Assembly: GCA_964598255.1 (NCBI GenBank)
Contig: CAZRBA010000055.1
Coordinates: 19,238-83,237, forward strand
Direction: 5' to 3'
Length of the DNA stretch: 64,000 nucleotides
DNA from: Caldithrix sp964598255
GTDB taxonomy: Bacteria; Calditrichota; Calditrichia; Calditrichales; Calditrichaceae
A program made the position numbers and the translations under genes. The notes below the pieces were generated by a model. The model was not told the origin of the DNA, searched no databases, and saw only the letters and a list, made by a program, of their open reading frames with translations. Positions 8,883 through 17,296 of this stretch are shown piece after piece (within the stretch, counting starts at the first letter, position 1; every line of letters begins with the position of its first letter).

Positions 8883-9917
8883 ATGTCCAAAACCAATAAC
8901 ATAAATAAGACGCATCGAATTACGCTGATTCCCGGAGACGGCATTGGGCCTGAGGTTACCTCTGCCGCACGCAAAGTCCTTTCCGCAGCCGGAGTTTTGA
9001 TTGACTGGGAAGTTACGGAAGCCGGTGCCGGAGCAGTGGAAAAATACGGAAGTGTGCTTCCCGAAGAGACATTGGATTCGATTCGTAAAAATAAAGTGGC
9101 CTTAAAAGGGCCCATTACCACACCGATCGGTGGCGGTTTTCAATCGGTAAATGTGCAGTTGCGTAAAGCATTAGATTTGTATGCCAATGTGCGCCCGGTT
9201 AGTTCGGCATTGGGAATTACTTTCCAACATCGGCCGGTCGATTTGGTTATTTTTCGTGAGAATACGGAAGATTTGTATGCGGGCTTGGAATACGAAGTGG
9301 CGCCTGGGGTGGCACAAAGTTTAAAAGTTATTACCGAAAAGGCTTCCACACGTATTGCCAAAGCGGCATTCGAATGGGCGCAAAAACAGGATCGTAAGCT
9401 GGTACACGCAGTGCACAAAGCCAATATTATGAAAAAAAGCGACGGTTTATTTTTAGAAAGCGTACGCAAGGTAGCGGCCGATTATCCGGGTATTACCTAT
9501 AAAGAAATAATTGTGGACAATTGCGCCATGCAAATGGTAATGCGCCCCGAACAGTTTGATGTGGTTGTGCTCGGTAACTTGTACGGCGATATTATCTCCG
9601 ACTTGGCGGCCGGATTGGTCGGAGGGTTGGGTGTAGTTCCCGGGGCAAATTTAGGCGATGAAGTGGCTGTTTTCGAATCGGTTCATGGCAGTGCACCGGA
9701 TATTGCCGGAAAAGGGATTGCGAATCCGGTGGCTACGATTTTATCGGCTACCATGATGCTGCGCCATTTGGGCGAGAACAAAGCGGCAGATCGTATTCAG
9801 GCGGCTCTGGTTTTACTTTTTGCCGAACGGAAACATTTAACACCGGACCTGGGCGGTAAGGCTACTACGCACGAGTTAGTTGAAGCCCTGATTGCCAAAA
9901 TTCAAATCTTGAGATAA
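8883..9917 (+). CDS. icd: Isocitrate dehydrogenase, NAD-dependent IDH3-like (isocitrate/isopropylmalate dehydrogenase family)
   Basis: A 344-residue beta-decarboxylating dehydrogenase. LIPGDGIGPEV opens the protein. The substrate loop SVNVQLRKALDLYANVRP has the serine typical of isocitrate rather than isopropylmalate enzymes. Mg-binding aspartates are in LYGDIISDLAAG. The cofactor loop VHGSAPDIAGKGIANP resembles NAD-linked IDH. It would convert isocitrate to 2-oxoglutarate, the substrate of the KorAB enzyme encoded at 52-55 kb. Homoisocitrate or isopropylmalate activity is a less likely alternative. Confidence 0.85.
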   Translation: MSKTNNINKTHRITLIPGDGIGPEVTSAARKVLSAAGVLIDWEVTEAGAGAVEKYGSVLPEETLDSIRKNKVALKGPITTPIGGGFQSVNVQLRKALDLYANVRPVSSALGITFQHRPVDLVIFRENTEDLYAGLEYEVAPGVAQSLKVITEKASTRIAKAAFEWAQKQDRKLVHAVHKANIMKKSDGLFLESVRKVAADYPGITYKEIIVDNCAMQMVMRPEQFDVVVLGNLYGDIISDLAAGLVGGLGVVPGANLGDEVAVFESVHGSAPDIAGKGIANPVATILSATMMLRHLGENKAADRIQAALVLLFAERKHLTPDLGGKATTHELVEALIAKIQILR

Positions 9918-10006
9918 CGCTCCTAAAAAGGTTGCGATGCAGCGTAATTTACGGCGTGTTGCGCCGAACAGGGTTTTAAGCAAAGAACGTTTAAACGGTA
10001 AACACC

Positions 10007-10996
10007 ATGGATTTTAACTTGGCTTTTTCACGCTTACAAAATGTCGTTCGTAAATATCAAAAATTTCTGCTTATCAGTCATATTTACACCGATGGTGATG
10101 CGCTTGGTTCGATGATCGCCTTAAAGCATTATTTATCGCGTTCGGGCAAAACTGTCCAAGCGGTTGTACCGGGTGATATTCCGGAACAATACGAATTTTT
10201 GGATGTGCGCAAACATATTAATTGTTTGGATGAGATACAAACGTTGGATTTTATCGAACATGCCGAAGTGGTGTTTATTTTGGATATCAGTGCATTGCAG
10301 CGCATGGATCGCTGGTACGAACCGGTGATGCAAAGTCCGGCAATCAAAATTTGTATCGATCATCATCCGGAAGGATGCAGCGGTGTGGATTGGCAATTGA
10401 TCAATGAAGAGCGTATTGCCACGGCAGAAATTATTTACGAATTTTTCCGAGCTACCAATGTTACGCTGAATAAAGAAATGGCCCTTGCGCTGTACACCGG
10501 CATTTTGAGCGATTCGGGCAGTTTCCGCTTTGAAGGCACGAGCAGTTTTACTTTGCGCATGGCCGCCGATTTGACCGGCTATGGAATTGATCCTGCCCGG
10601 GTGTACCGCCAAGTTTACGAAAACAGTACCAAAGCCCAGTTGCGATTTTGGGGTAATGTTCTTTGTGATTTGCGTTCGGAAGGCAAGATCGATTGGGCCG
10701 TTGTTACCAAGGATATGTTAAAGCAATTCGGTGTGCGCGTTCAGGATATGAACGGATTGGTCGATATTATTCGACGGGACGCCACGGCAGATGTGTTTGT
10801 TATGTTTGTGGAAAACGAAGACGGGGAAATCATGGTCGGATTACGCTCGAAAGACGAATTCGATGTGGGCGAAATTGCCCGTTCTTTCGGTGGGGGCGGG
10901 CATTTCCATGCCGCCGGATTTTCCAGCAAAAAATCGATGGATCGGGTCGTGCGCGAAACGCTTACGGCAATTAAGGAAAAGAAAAAAGGAATTTAG
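10007..10996 (+). CDS. nrnA: DHH/DHHA1 phosphoesterase, NrnA-like oligoribonuclease/pAp phosphatase
   Basis: A 329-residue two-domain DHH phosphoesterase. The N-terminal DHH domain has SHIYTDGDALGS and the signature CIDHHPEG, which bind catalytic Mn. The C-terminal DHHA1 domain ends with GGGGHFHAAGF. Proteins of this type degrade short oligoribonucleotides and often pAp; a c-di-AMP phosphodiesterase role is possible in some relatives. The TAG stop is one base before the aroC start, so the two genes are probably cotranscribed. Confidence 0.88.
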   Translation: MDFNLAFSRLQNVVRKYQKFLLISHIYTDGDALGSMIALKHYLSRSGKTVQAVVPGDIPEQYEFLDVRKHINCLDEIQTLDFIEHAEVVFILDISALQRMDRWYEPVMQSPAIKICIDHHPEGCSGVDWQLINEERIATAEIIYEFFRATNVTLNKEMALALYTGILSDSGSFRFEGTSSFTLRMAADLTGYGIDPARVYRQVYENSTKAQLRFWGNVLCDLRSEGKIDWAVVTKDMLKQFGVRVQDMNGLVDIIRRDATADVFVMFVENEDGEIMVGLRSKDEFDVGEIARSFGGGGHFHAAGFSSKKSMDRVVRETLTAIKEKKKGI

Positions 10997-10997
10997 T

Positions 10998-12158
10998 ATG
11001 ATTCGTTATTTGACGGCAGGGGAGTCTCACGGCCCTGCTTTGACAGGTATTATCGAAGGCCTGCCGGCTAATTTGCCGGTTGACGTCGATCGGGTAAATC
11101 ACGAATTGTACAGGCGTCGACAGGGATTTGGCCGCGGCGGACGCATGAAACTTGAGAACGACCAGATCGAAGTGCTTTCGGGCATCCGTTTCGGAAAAAC
11201 TTTGGGCAGCCCGCTGAGCTTTATTTTGCGTAATAAAGACTGGGAAAACTGGACGGAAATAATGTCTTTAACGCAGGGACGGCCCGGCAAAGAAATTACC
11301 AAACCCAGACCAGGGCATGCCGATTTAAGCGGATCGTTAAAATATCATTTTCAGGACATGCGCAACGTGCTGGAACGTTCCAGTGCTCGCGAAACAGCTA
11401 TGCGCGTGGCTGTGGGCGGATTTGTCAAACAACTGTTGGAATATTTTGGTATCCGCATTTTTTCGCATGTTTTGCAAATCGGAGCGGCAAAAGCTGATCC
11501 GCAAAAAATCGAACCAATACTTAAAACGGATGCCATTAACGAACGGGCCGACCGATCTCCTGTGCGCTGCCTTGATCCCCAAGCCGAAAAGGCCATGGTA
11601 AAAACAATTACAAAAAGCAAATCCGCTGGGGATACGGTTGGCGGAATTATCCAGGTTATTATTCGGCATGTCCCGCCCGGATTGGGTAGCTATGTCCATT
11701 GGGATCGAAAACTCGATGCGCAGTTAGCTGCCGCTTTGATGTCGATTCAGGCTGTTAAAGGAGTGGAAGTGGGGCTGGGTTTTAAGGGTGCGGGTTTGCC
11801 GGGCTCGCAATTTCACGACGAAATGTTTTTTGACGGTTCTGCGATCATTCGTAAACGGAATCATGCCGGCGGAATCGAAGGGGGGATGAGTAACGGCGAA
11901 GATATTGTTTTGCAAATAATAATGAAACCGATTCCCACCCTAATGAAACCGCTACGTTCGGTGGATGTAAAAACAAAAAAATCGTATCTTGCCCATAAAG
12001 AACGCAGCGACGTGACGGCAGTACCGGCCTGTTCGGTAATTGCCGAAGCCGTAGTGGCGCCGGTAATCGCCAATGCCTTTACGGAAAAATTCGGCGGTGA
12101 TACCGTGGATGATATGACGGAGGCCTTAAAACACTATCGACAACGAATACGACTTTAA
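10998..12158 (+). CDS. aroC: Chorismate synthase
   Basis: A 386-residue enzyme that converts EPSP to chorismate, the last step of the shikimate pathway, using reduced FMN. The start at 10998 is preferred because MIRYLTAGESHGPAL is the family N-terminus; the frame stays open about 200 bases further upstream but only inside nrnA. RRQGFGRGGRM, RPGHADLSG and DMRNVLERSSARETA are diagnostic motifs. Length is normal. Chorismate feeds the menF gene at 17.3 kb. A probable selenoprotein gene starts 10 bases downstream. Confidence 0.95.
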   Translation: MIRYLTAGESHGPALTGIIEGLPANLPVDVDRVNHELYRRRQGFGRGGRMKLENDQIEVLSGIRFGKTLGSPLSFILRNKDWENWTEIMSLTQGRPGKEITKPRPGHADLSGSLKYHFQDMRNVLERSSARETAMRVAVGGFVKQLLEYFGIRIFSHVLQIGAAKADPQKIEPILKTDAINERADRSPVRCLDPQAEKAMVKTITKSKSAGDTVGGIIQVIIRHVPPGLGSYVHWDRKLDAQLAAALMSIQAVKGVEVGLGFKGAGLPGSQFHDEMFFDGSAIIRKRNHAGGIEGGMSNGEDIVLQIIMKPIPTLMKPLRSVDVKTKKSYLAHKERSDVTAVPACSVIAEAVVAPVIANAFTEKFGGDTVDDMTEALKHYRQRIRL

Positions 12159-12168
12159 GGAAAAAGAC

Positions 12169-12405
12169 ATGCATAAAGTAATTATCGAATATTGCAATGC
12201 CTGAAACTACTATTCCCGGGCGGTTCGCCTGGCAGAATCCATTGAACGTACGTTTGCTTTAAATGTTGAGTTTCGCAAGGGTAAAGGCGGTGATTTCGAA
12301 GTTTTTTTCGATGACGTGTTATTGTACTCCAAGGCCAAAACATTTCGCTTTCCGAGTACCGATGAAGTTTTGACCTTAATCGGAAATCAATTAAAAACAA
12401 AGTAA
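12169..12405 (+). CDS. SelW/Rdx family selenoprotein (in-frame TGA read as selenocysteine)
   Basis: A 78-residue frame starts with ATG at 12169, 8 bases after AAGGA, and ends with TAA at 12403-12405. It is interrupted by one TGA (12202-12204) at codon 12. Reading TGA as selenocysteine gives IEYCNA-U-NYYSRAVRL, the CxxU redox motif of the SelW/Rdx thioredoxin-fold family (Cys9, Sec12). The rest matches the family pattern: RAVRLAESIE after the motif, GKGGDFEVFFDD in the middle, then FRFPSTDEVLTLI. A SECIS-like hairpin lies directly after the TGA. TGA is a normal stop elsewhere in the window, so genome-wide reassignment is not the explanation. The partner and substrate are unknown. The gene probably belongs to the nrnA-aroC transcript. 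A conventional gene caller would miss it. Confidence 0.82.
12202..12232 (+). promoter_or_regulatory. Candidate bacterial SECIS hairpin for UGA recoding
   Basis: Right after the UGA, CCGGGC (12216-12221) pairs with GCCTGG (12227-12232), six pairs including one G-U. The loop is GGTTC. The loop begins 17 bases after the UGA, within the distance used by bacterial SECIS elements. A GGU at the loop start is also seen in the E. coli fdhF element recognised by SelB. The stem is inside coding sequence, as required for bacterial recoding. Confidence 0.7.
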
Positions 12406-12425
12406 GCGAATAAAAGAACGGTTGG

Positions 12426-12959
12426 CTAAAAAGAAAACGCCATACCCAGAGCGGGTATGTTTTTATGCGGTAAGAATACACAACCTGGTACAATAATTCT
12501 GCGAAACTTAAATTGTATTGTGGTTTTTTCTTTGCTGATGATGTAATCGCCATGCGCGATATCATAGGCGTAACCGGCTGTATTTAAAATGAATCCCGCA
12601 AGAAACAAATAAAAATTGGTTTCCATATCCGTAATAAATTTTAAATTGATTTGTTTAGATTCGTTCCATTGCAAAAGCATACCCGTGGTGCTTAATATCA
12701 TACCCGTTGTACGTATGGCGGCAATTGTGTAGGCCGCTTTTTGATGACGGGCGTAATAATGAATATACCCCGGAACAAAAGAAGCAATCATCAAGCGTTG
12801 CCAGTTCAAAGAACGCGTTAACATTTCGTATTCGGTATAGGACATACTGTCCGGAAGCGAGGGAAGAAGAGCCTGGTTGCGACCATTCTCAAACAGAATT
12901 TGAGCTTTGCCCGTCGAAATTAATCCCGATACAAGGATGATAAAGAGCCATCGATGCAT
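12426..12959 (-). CDS. Hypothetical small exported membrane protein
   Basis: The likely start is the ATG at 12959 (177 residues): it follows AAAGGT and opens a clear signal peptide of about 20 residues ending near STGKAQ. The frame stays open 25 codons further upstream. Two hydrophobic regions follow, around residues 58-95 and 120-140. SFVPGYIHYYARHQKAAYT recalls the PG-G-Y hairpin proteins often annotated DUF5683, but I cannot confirm that. No catalytic motif is visible. It is convergent with the selenoprotein gene, with only 20 bases between them. Confidence 0.65.
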   Translation of the reverse strand: MHRWLFIILVSGLISTGKAQILFENGRNQALLPSLPDSMSYTEYEMLTRSLNWQRLMIASFVPGYIHYYARHQKAAYTIAAIRTTGMILSTTGMLLQWNESKQINLKFITDMETNFYLFLAGFILNTAGYAYDIAHGDYIISKEKTTIQFKFRRIIVPGCVFLPHKNIPALGMAFSF

Positions 12960-13178
12960 GAAGCGACCTTTCGCATTATTGTTTTGCTTTATTATCGAAT
13001 CGAATGCGCTTAAATTTAAATTTAAATGAAACACATATCCGGATAAAGGGGTGGAGCTCGGATTAAGGCGAAACGTTCACTAATTCAATATACACGCATT
13101 TCGGAATTTTTCGCGAATGAATAACGAAGGATACAATTTTTTTGCTTTATGCTCAAAATTTAAATTGTACGCAAATTC

Positions 13179-14534
13179 TTAAATAAGTCCGTATTTTCTC
13201 ATTTTTTTATATAAATTTTTTCGGTCGATACCTAACAGTTGGGCCGCTTCCGATTTTTTCCATTGCGTTTTTTCCAGAATTTCCAAAATGTAGTTTTTTT
13301 CAAATATCTCGTGGGCTGTTCTTAAATCGATTGAATTTATTTCTGTGCTTTGTGTCCTACTCTCTTTGGACGGAGATGGAAAAGTTATGCTTGCTACCCC
13401 GCGCATATCTTCGATATCAATCTCTTTTTTCTCAGTAAATAAAACCAATTTTTCAATGATCCTTTTTAATTCTCTGACATTGCCCGGCCAGTGCCGGTTT
13501 AATAAATAAGATTCCGCCCGAGGCGTTATATTTAAAATTTGTCGATTGTAGGATTCGCTAAATTGCTTCAAAAAATGATACGCTAAGGGTAAAATATCTT
13601 CCTTTCTTTCTCTGAGTGGCGGAATATGGATGCGAATTCCATTAAGGCGATACATCAAATCTTCTCTAAAATTACCGGTTTTAATTAATTGTTCGATGTT
13701 TTGGTTTGTAGCAGATATAATGCGAACATTTGCTTTTTTAGATGTCGTATCGCCAAATACATCCGCCTCGTTTTTTTTCAGAACCCGTAATAGTTTAGTC
13801 TGCAGTTGGAGACTCATTTCTCCAATTTCATCCAAAAAAAGTGTGCCTCCGTCTGCTTCTAAGAACTTTCCGTTAGAACCGGCAAATGCTTCTTTTTTGT
13901 GGCCGAATAATGCATTTTCCTGTAAATTTTTAGGAATAGCGGCACAATGGAGCTTGGCATAAGGTTTTGCATGACGGTTGCTATTATAATGAATAGCCCG
14001 GGCGACCAATTCTTTACCCGTGCCGCTTTCGCCCGTAATCAGAACGTTTATATTGGTTTTTGCGATTTTTCGAATCGTATCGGAAATATGCTTAAGTGCT
14101 TTGCTTTTACCAATTATTTTAAAGTTTTCAAACAGTTCCTGAGAAATTTTTTCTTTTTCCTCCATCAATTCGTTATGTTCTAAAGCATTTTTTAGGGTGA
14201 TTAAAAGTCTTTCCGGATCAATGGGTTTTTCGATAAAATCGTAAGCGCCTTCCTTTATGGCCAGCATCGTAATTTCAATATTACTCTGCCCGGAAACCAT
14301 AATTACAGGTGTTGAAGGAGACTTTTGCATGATTATTTTTAAAAGATCAAGACCGTTAATACCCGGCATTTTTACATCCAGAAGAATGGAATGATAATGA
14401 TGGGTTGCTAACAATGTGTCAACCTGAGACGAATTGGCCACCGCATCAACCGAATAATGTTTTAAACTAAGAATTTTTTTCAGAGATTTTAATAGGTTCT
14501 CATCGTCATCGACGATCAAAATTTTATATGGCAT
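13179..14534 (-). CDS. NtrC-family response regulator with degenerate GAFTGA loop
   Basis: A 451-residue regulator. Receiver domain at 1-120 with phosphorylation site Asp53 (LLDVKMP). AAA+ domain at about 135-370 with Walker A GESGTGKE at 168-175, GGTLFLDEIGEM as Walker B, and REDLMYRL holding the arginine-finger region. A Fis-type helix-turn-helix is at the C-terminus (SEAAQLLGIDRKNLYKKM). The sigma-54-contacting GAFTGA motif is replaced by EAFAGS at 215-220, and the following loop looks about four residues shorter than usual. ATPase residues are intact but sigma-54 activation is doubtful. It is the partner of the kinase encoded just upstream, 22 bases away, and may act in a sigma-54-independent way. 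Confidence 0.92.
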   Translation of the reverse strand: MPYKILIVDDDENLLKSLKKILSLKHYSVDAVANSSQVDTLLATHHYHSILLDVKMPGINGLDLLKIIMQKSPSTPVIMVSGQSNIEITMLAIKEGAYDFIEKPIDPERLLITLKNALEHNELMEEKEKISQELFENFKIIGKSKALKHISDTIRKIAKTNINVLITGESGTGKELVARAIHYNSNRHAKPYAKLHCAAIPKNLQENALFGHKKEAFAGSNGKFLEADGGTLFLDEIGEMSLQLQTKLLRVLKKNEADVFGDTTSKKANVRIISATNQNIEQLIKTGNFREDLMYRLNGIRIHIPPLRERKEDILPLAYHFLKQFSESYNRQILNITPRAESYLLNRHWPGNVRELKRIIEKLVLFTEKKEIDIEDMRGVASITFPSPSKESRTQSTEINSIDLRTAHEIFEKNYILEILEKTQWKKSEAAQLLGIDRKNLYKKMRKYGLI

Positions 14535-14541
14535 AGCGGCT

Positions 14542-14550
14542 CCCCCCCCC
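14542..14550 (-). repeat. G9 homopolymer in the ribosome-binding region of the NtrC-type regulator
   Basis: Nine consecutive C bases on the + strand read as G9 on the coding strand, followed by AG, ending about 7 bases before the ATG at 14534. The tract fills the Shine-Dalgarno position in the 22-base gap between kinase and regulator. Tracts of this length can slip during replication. Confidence 0.75.
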
Positions 14551-14556
14551 TTACGG

Positions 14557-17052
14557 TTAAGATTTGCTTTGCGGGAGTAAAATGCTGACGGTTGTGCCTA
14601 TTTTTTCTTTCGAATAAATCATAATACGGCCACCATGGTCTTCTATTATCTTTTTTGCAATGGCAAGTCCCATACCGGTTCCATCCATTTTTGTTGTAAA
14701 AAAGGGCTCAAAAACAACTTCCTTAACAGAAGCTTTAATGCCTGGTCCGTTATCTTCGATTTCTAACTGAACCAATTGCCTGTCAAAATTTTCAAAATCC
14801 TGTACTAAAGCGGTACCGATTCGAATATGCCCTTTCCCTTTCATGGCATCAATTGCGTTTTCGATGATCACATGCAGAACAATTTCCAGTTGTCTCGGAT
14901 CCGCCCACAAAGATGTAATGTCAGAATCAAATTCGAAGTCAATATGTAAATTTCCGTTAAGCAACGGATTAAATCGGGTAATACTGTTGCGAATGATTTC
15001 ATGGAGATCGATCCATTGGAACTTGGGGGTTTCCAGGTTGACGAATTTCAAAAAATTATTGGTTATTTGACGCACTTTATTCATTTCGGTTTGCATCATC
15101 CGAATGTCGTCATGGATTTCTTCTTTTTCGGGAATATCGATTTCTGAAAGTCGCATTTGTAATGCTTTAAGATTTAAGCTAATGGTAGAAAGCGGCTGTT
15201 TAATATCATGAGCCATTTTTTGCACCGAACGGCTCCATACTTTTAATCGGTCGCTCAGAATCGGTTGGGTATGGTCGTAAATTTCGACCAGATAGGCATA
15301 AACAAAACGGAAAGGAGAAATAAAGGGAGTGAAGATAATTTCACCTTTAAACGATTGGTTCGAATCATTAATATTAAGCTCGCATTGAAAAGGTTTTTGA
15401 AGTTTAAAAACCTGTTGAAAACATTTGATGATGGGCGCATGGTTTATAAAAATTTTATTAAAGTACCGTTTTCTTAAAATAGGTTCGGCAGGATGCAGCA
15501 ATTCCGCTACGCGGTTATTATAATAAAAAACCCGGCCTTTGCAATCCAAAAGCATAATACCTTGACTGGATTTGCGCAGAGAGAAAATAAAAAAAGTAAG
15601 GTAAATATTTAAAAAAGTCATAATACGATGTAGCAGCAACAGAAGAATAAAAACCAAAACCGTGATGCCTATTAAGACAAAAGGGAATAAGGCAAAATTA
15701 TTTTTTTTCTTTAAGGAAAAAAGGTAATTGAATTTGGAATTAATCAATGCAAATTCAATAGGTGCGTTAGGACCATTGTACCTTTTATACCAAAAAGGAA
15801 GTATTCTTCCTTTAATGGGAAATCGGGCTATGATTTTTAGGTTTTGATTAATTATCAAAAACTCGTTTGGGAGCAGATATAAGATGTAGCTTTTCCCATC
15901 CCTGTTTAAATTGTTTAATAATAACAGTGCCAGAATTCTTTTTCGTATTTTGATTTCTTGTAAAATATTAAGATGTGGATCAAGCTTGATTAGTTTTCCG
16001 TTCACACTATAAGAATAGATAATCGGTTCTGCTGAGGTTCGGTCGATAAACGAAAGTTTTAAATTAAAGTTGTTTAGGGCCTTTTTCCGAATAATTTTCC
16101 CGGCCGCATCCATGAGATAAAGAAAATCCGGTAATGATTTTTCACCGGCATAAGTGTAACTAATCAATAAATTATGCTTACCGTTTATTTCTAACGGTTG
16201 ACAAGAAATTAGGGATGGAAATTCTCCAAAGCTTTTGGGCGGGATTACAAAATGTAGTTGTAAATCGAAAATAAATAACCATGATTTGAAATCCGTATAT
16301 TTTGTTTTTTTATGAATGTTTCCGGTCGCATGACCCGACACAATTATTTCCGGTTTCCCGTCACCGGTTAAATCATAAAGCAACATATCATTAATACCGG
16401 AATCAAATTTGACGCGGTTGATTATGCGGCGCGTAACAATATCATAAATAAACACACCGCGCGGATGTTGTGAAAACCCGGAATGGATGGCAAAAACGAT
16501 TTCCGGTATCCAATCATTATCCACATCCAACAAACGGCAAAATATTTCCTTTATGTCCCATAAATGATATGGATTTGGTTTTTGTACGCCTAAAATATAC
16601 TGCCGTTTCAATATCCATTTTTTCAAATTTACATTAATAACCGATACATAAAGCGAATCTTCGTGTTGGGTGAACACAAGCATTTCGTCATATCCGTCAC
16701 CCGTATAGTCGCCAAAAAAAATCCATTTGATATTCAACGAATCTTTAAAATTAAATTGATCGATAATTTTATAGGTGCCCTGCGTATAAGGTGAAATAAG
16801 AAGGTAGTATTCCTGAGTAGTTTTTTTATTCATGATTTGTACTTTTTCGCTGAAGCCATCCTGATTAAAATCGTGATATAAAATTAAGCCAGCTTCATAA
16901 ACAGGACTTTTATCCTTAACTTGCACTTTGTAAGGGTAGGTAAGGTAGGAGATTGCCAAAGAAGTTATTAGGGCTACGGTTAAAGATATCAAAATAAATA
17001 ATAAATAAAGCTGTCGTAATGATTTGACTTCAAAATGAAGTACCTTAGCCAT
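14557..17052 (-). CDS. Membrane sensor histidine kinase with periplasmic FG-GAP/VCBS-like repeats
   Basis: An 831-residue kinase. Membrane helix 1 is at about 15-39. A long periplasmic region to about 450 carries aspartate-rich repeats near residues 61 (DFNQDGFSE), 115 (DYTGDGYDE), 176 (DVDNDWIPE) and 227 (DLTGDGKPE). These resemble the calcium-binding loops of FG-GAP/VCBS propeller blades. Membrane helices follow at about 455-495, then a PAS-like segment (QGIMLLDCKGRVFYYNN). The HisKA domain has His in KMAHDIKQPLS near 612. The ATPase domain has EDNGPGIK and GTGMGLAI. It presumably phosphorylates the regulator downstream. The ligand is unknown; a propeller fold suggests binding of a surface or polymer signal. 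Confidence 0.88.
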   Translation of the reverse strand: MAKVLHFEVKSLRQLYLLFILISLTVALITSLAISYLTYPYKVQVKDKSPVYEAGLILYHDFNQDGFSEKVQIMNKKTTQEYYLLISPYTQGTYKIIDQFNFKDSLNIKWIFFGDYTGDGYDEMLVFTQHEDSLYVSVINVNLKKWILKRQYILGVQKPNPYHLWDIKEIFCRLLDVDNDWIPEIVFAIHSGFSQHPRGVFIYDIVTRRIINRVKFDSGINDMLLYDLTGDGKPEIIVSGHATGNIHKKTKYTDFKSWLFIFDLQLHFVIPPKSFGEFPSLISCQPLEINGKHNLLISYTYAGEKSLPDFLYLMDAAGKIIRKKALNNFNLKLSFIDRTSAEPIIYSYSVNGKLIKLDPHLNILQEIKIRKRILALLLLNNLNRDGKSYILYLLPNEFLIINQNLKIIARFPIKGRILPFWYKRYNGPNAPIEFALINSKFNYLFSLKKKNNFALFPFVLIGITVLVFILLLLLHRIMTFLNIYLTFFIFSLRKSSQGIMLLDCKGRVFYYNNRVAELLHPAEPILRKRYFNKIFINHAPIIKCFQQVFKLQKPFQCELNINDSNQSFKGEIIFTPFISPFRFVYAYLVEIYDHTQPILSDRLKVWSRSVQKMAHDIKQPLSTISLNLKALQMRLSEIDIPEKEEIHDDIRMMQTEMNKVRQITNNFLKFVNLETPKFQWIDLHEIIRNSITRFNPLLNGNLHIDFEFDSDITSLWADPRQLEIVLHVIIENAIDAMKGKGHIRIGTALVQDFENFDRQLVQLEIEDNGPGIKASVKEVVFEPFFTTKMDGTGMGLAIAKKIIEDHGGRIMIYSKEKIGTTVSILLPQSKS

Positions 17053-17296
17053 GATAAAATGCCTTTAATGTATTGAAAGATTATTCAAAAGGGTGATTAT
17101 AAGTTTATCTGGAAGATAGTGGATCAAAAAATAAATAGCAAGTGCTAAAATACAAAACAACAAGTAAATAAAATTTTAGCGGGACTTTTTAACAATCCCC
17201 CGATTTTTATTCAATTTGAAGACGGAGGAATTATTTCTTAACTTAAACGTTTCTTTAAGGAAATGTGATTTTCGGAACTTAAAAAGCAAACGAAAT

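Noticed and set aside
9953..9967. Short CGGCG/CGCCG stem between icd and nrnA
   Set aside because: Only five pairs and no T-run; could be chance.
10791..10997. Upstream extension of the aroC frame
   Set aside because: It lies wholly inside nrnA in another frame, and the family N-terminus starts at 10998.
12169..12405. Alternative reading of the selW-like frame as a pseudogene or a short 11-residue peptide
   Set aside because: The sequence after the TGA keeps family features and frame, and a SECIS-like stem is correctly placed; decay would not preserve these.
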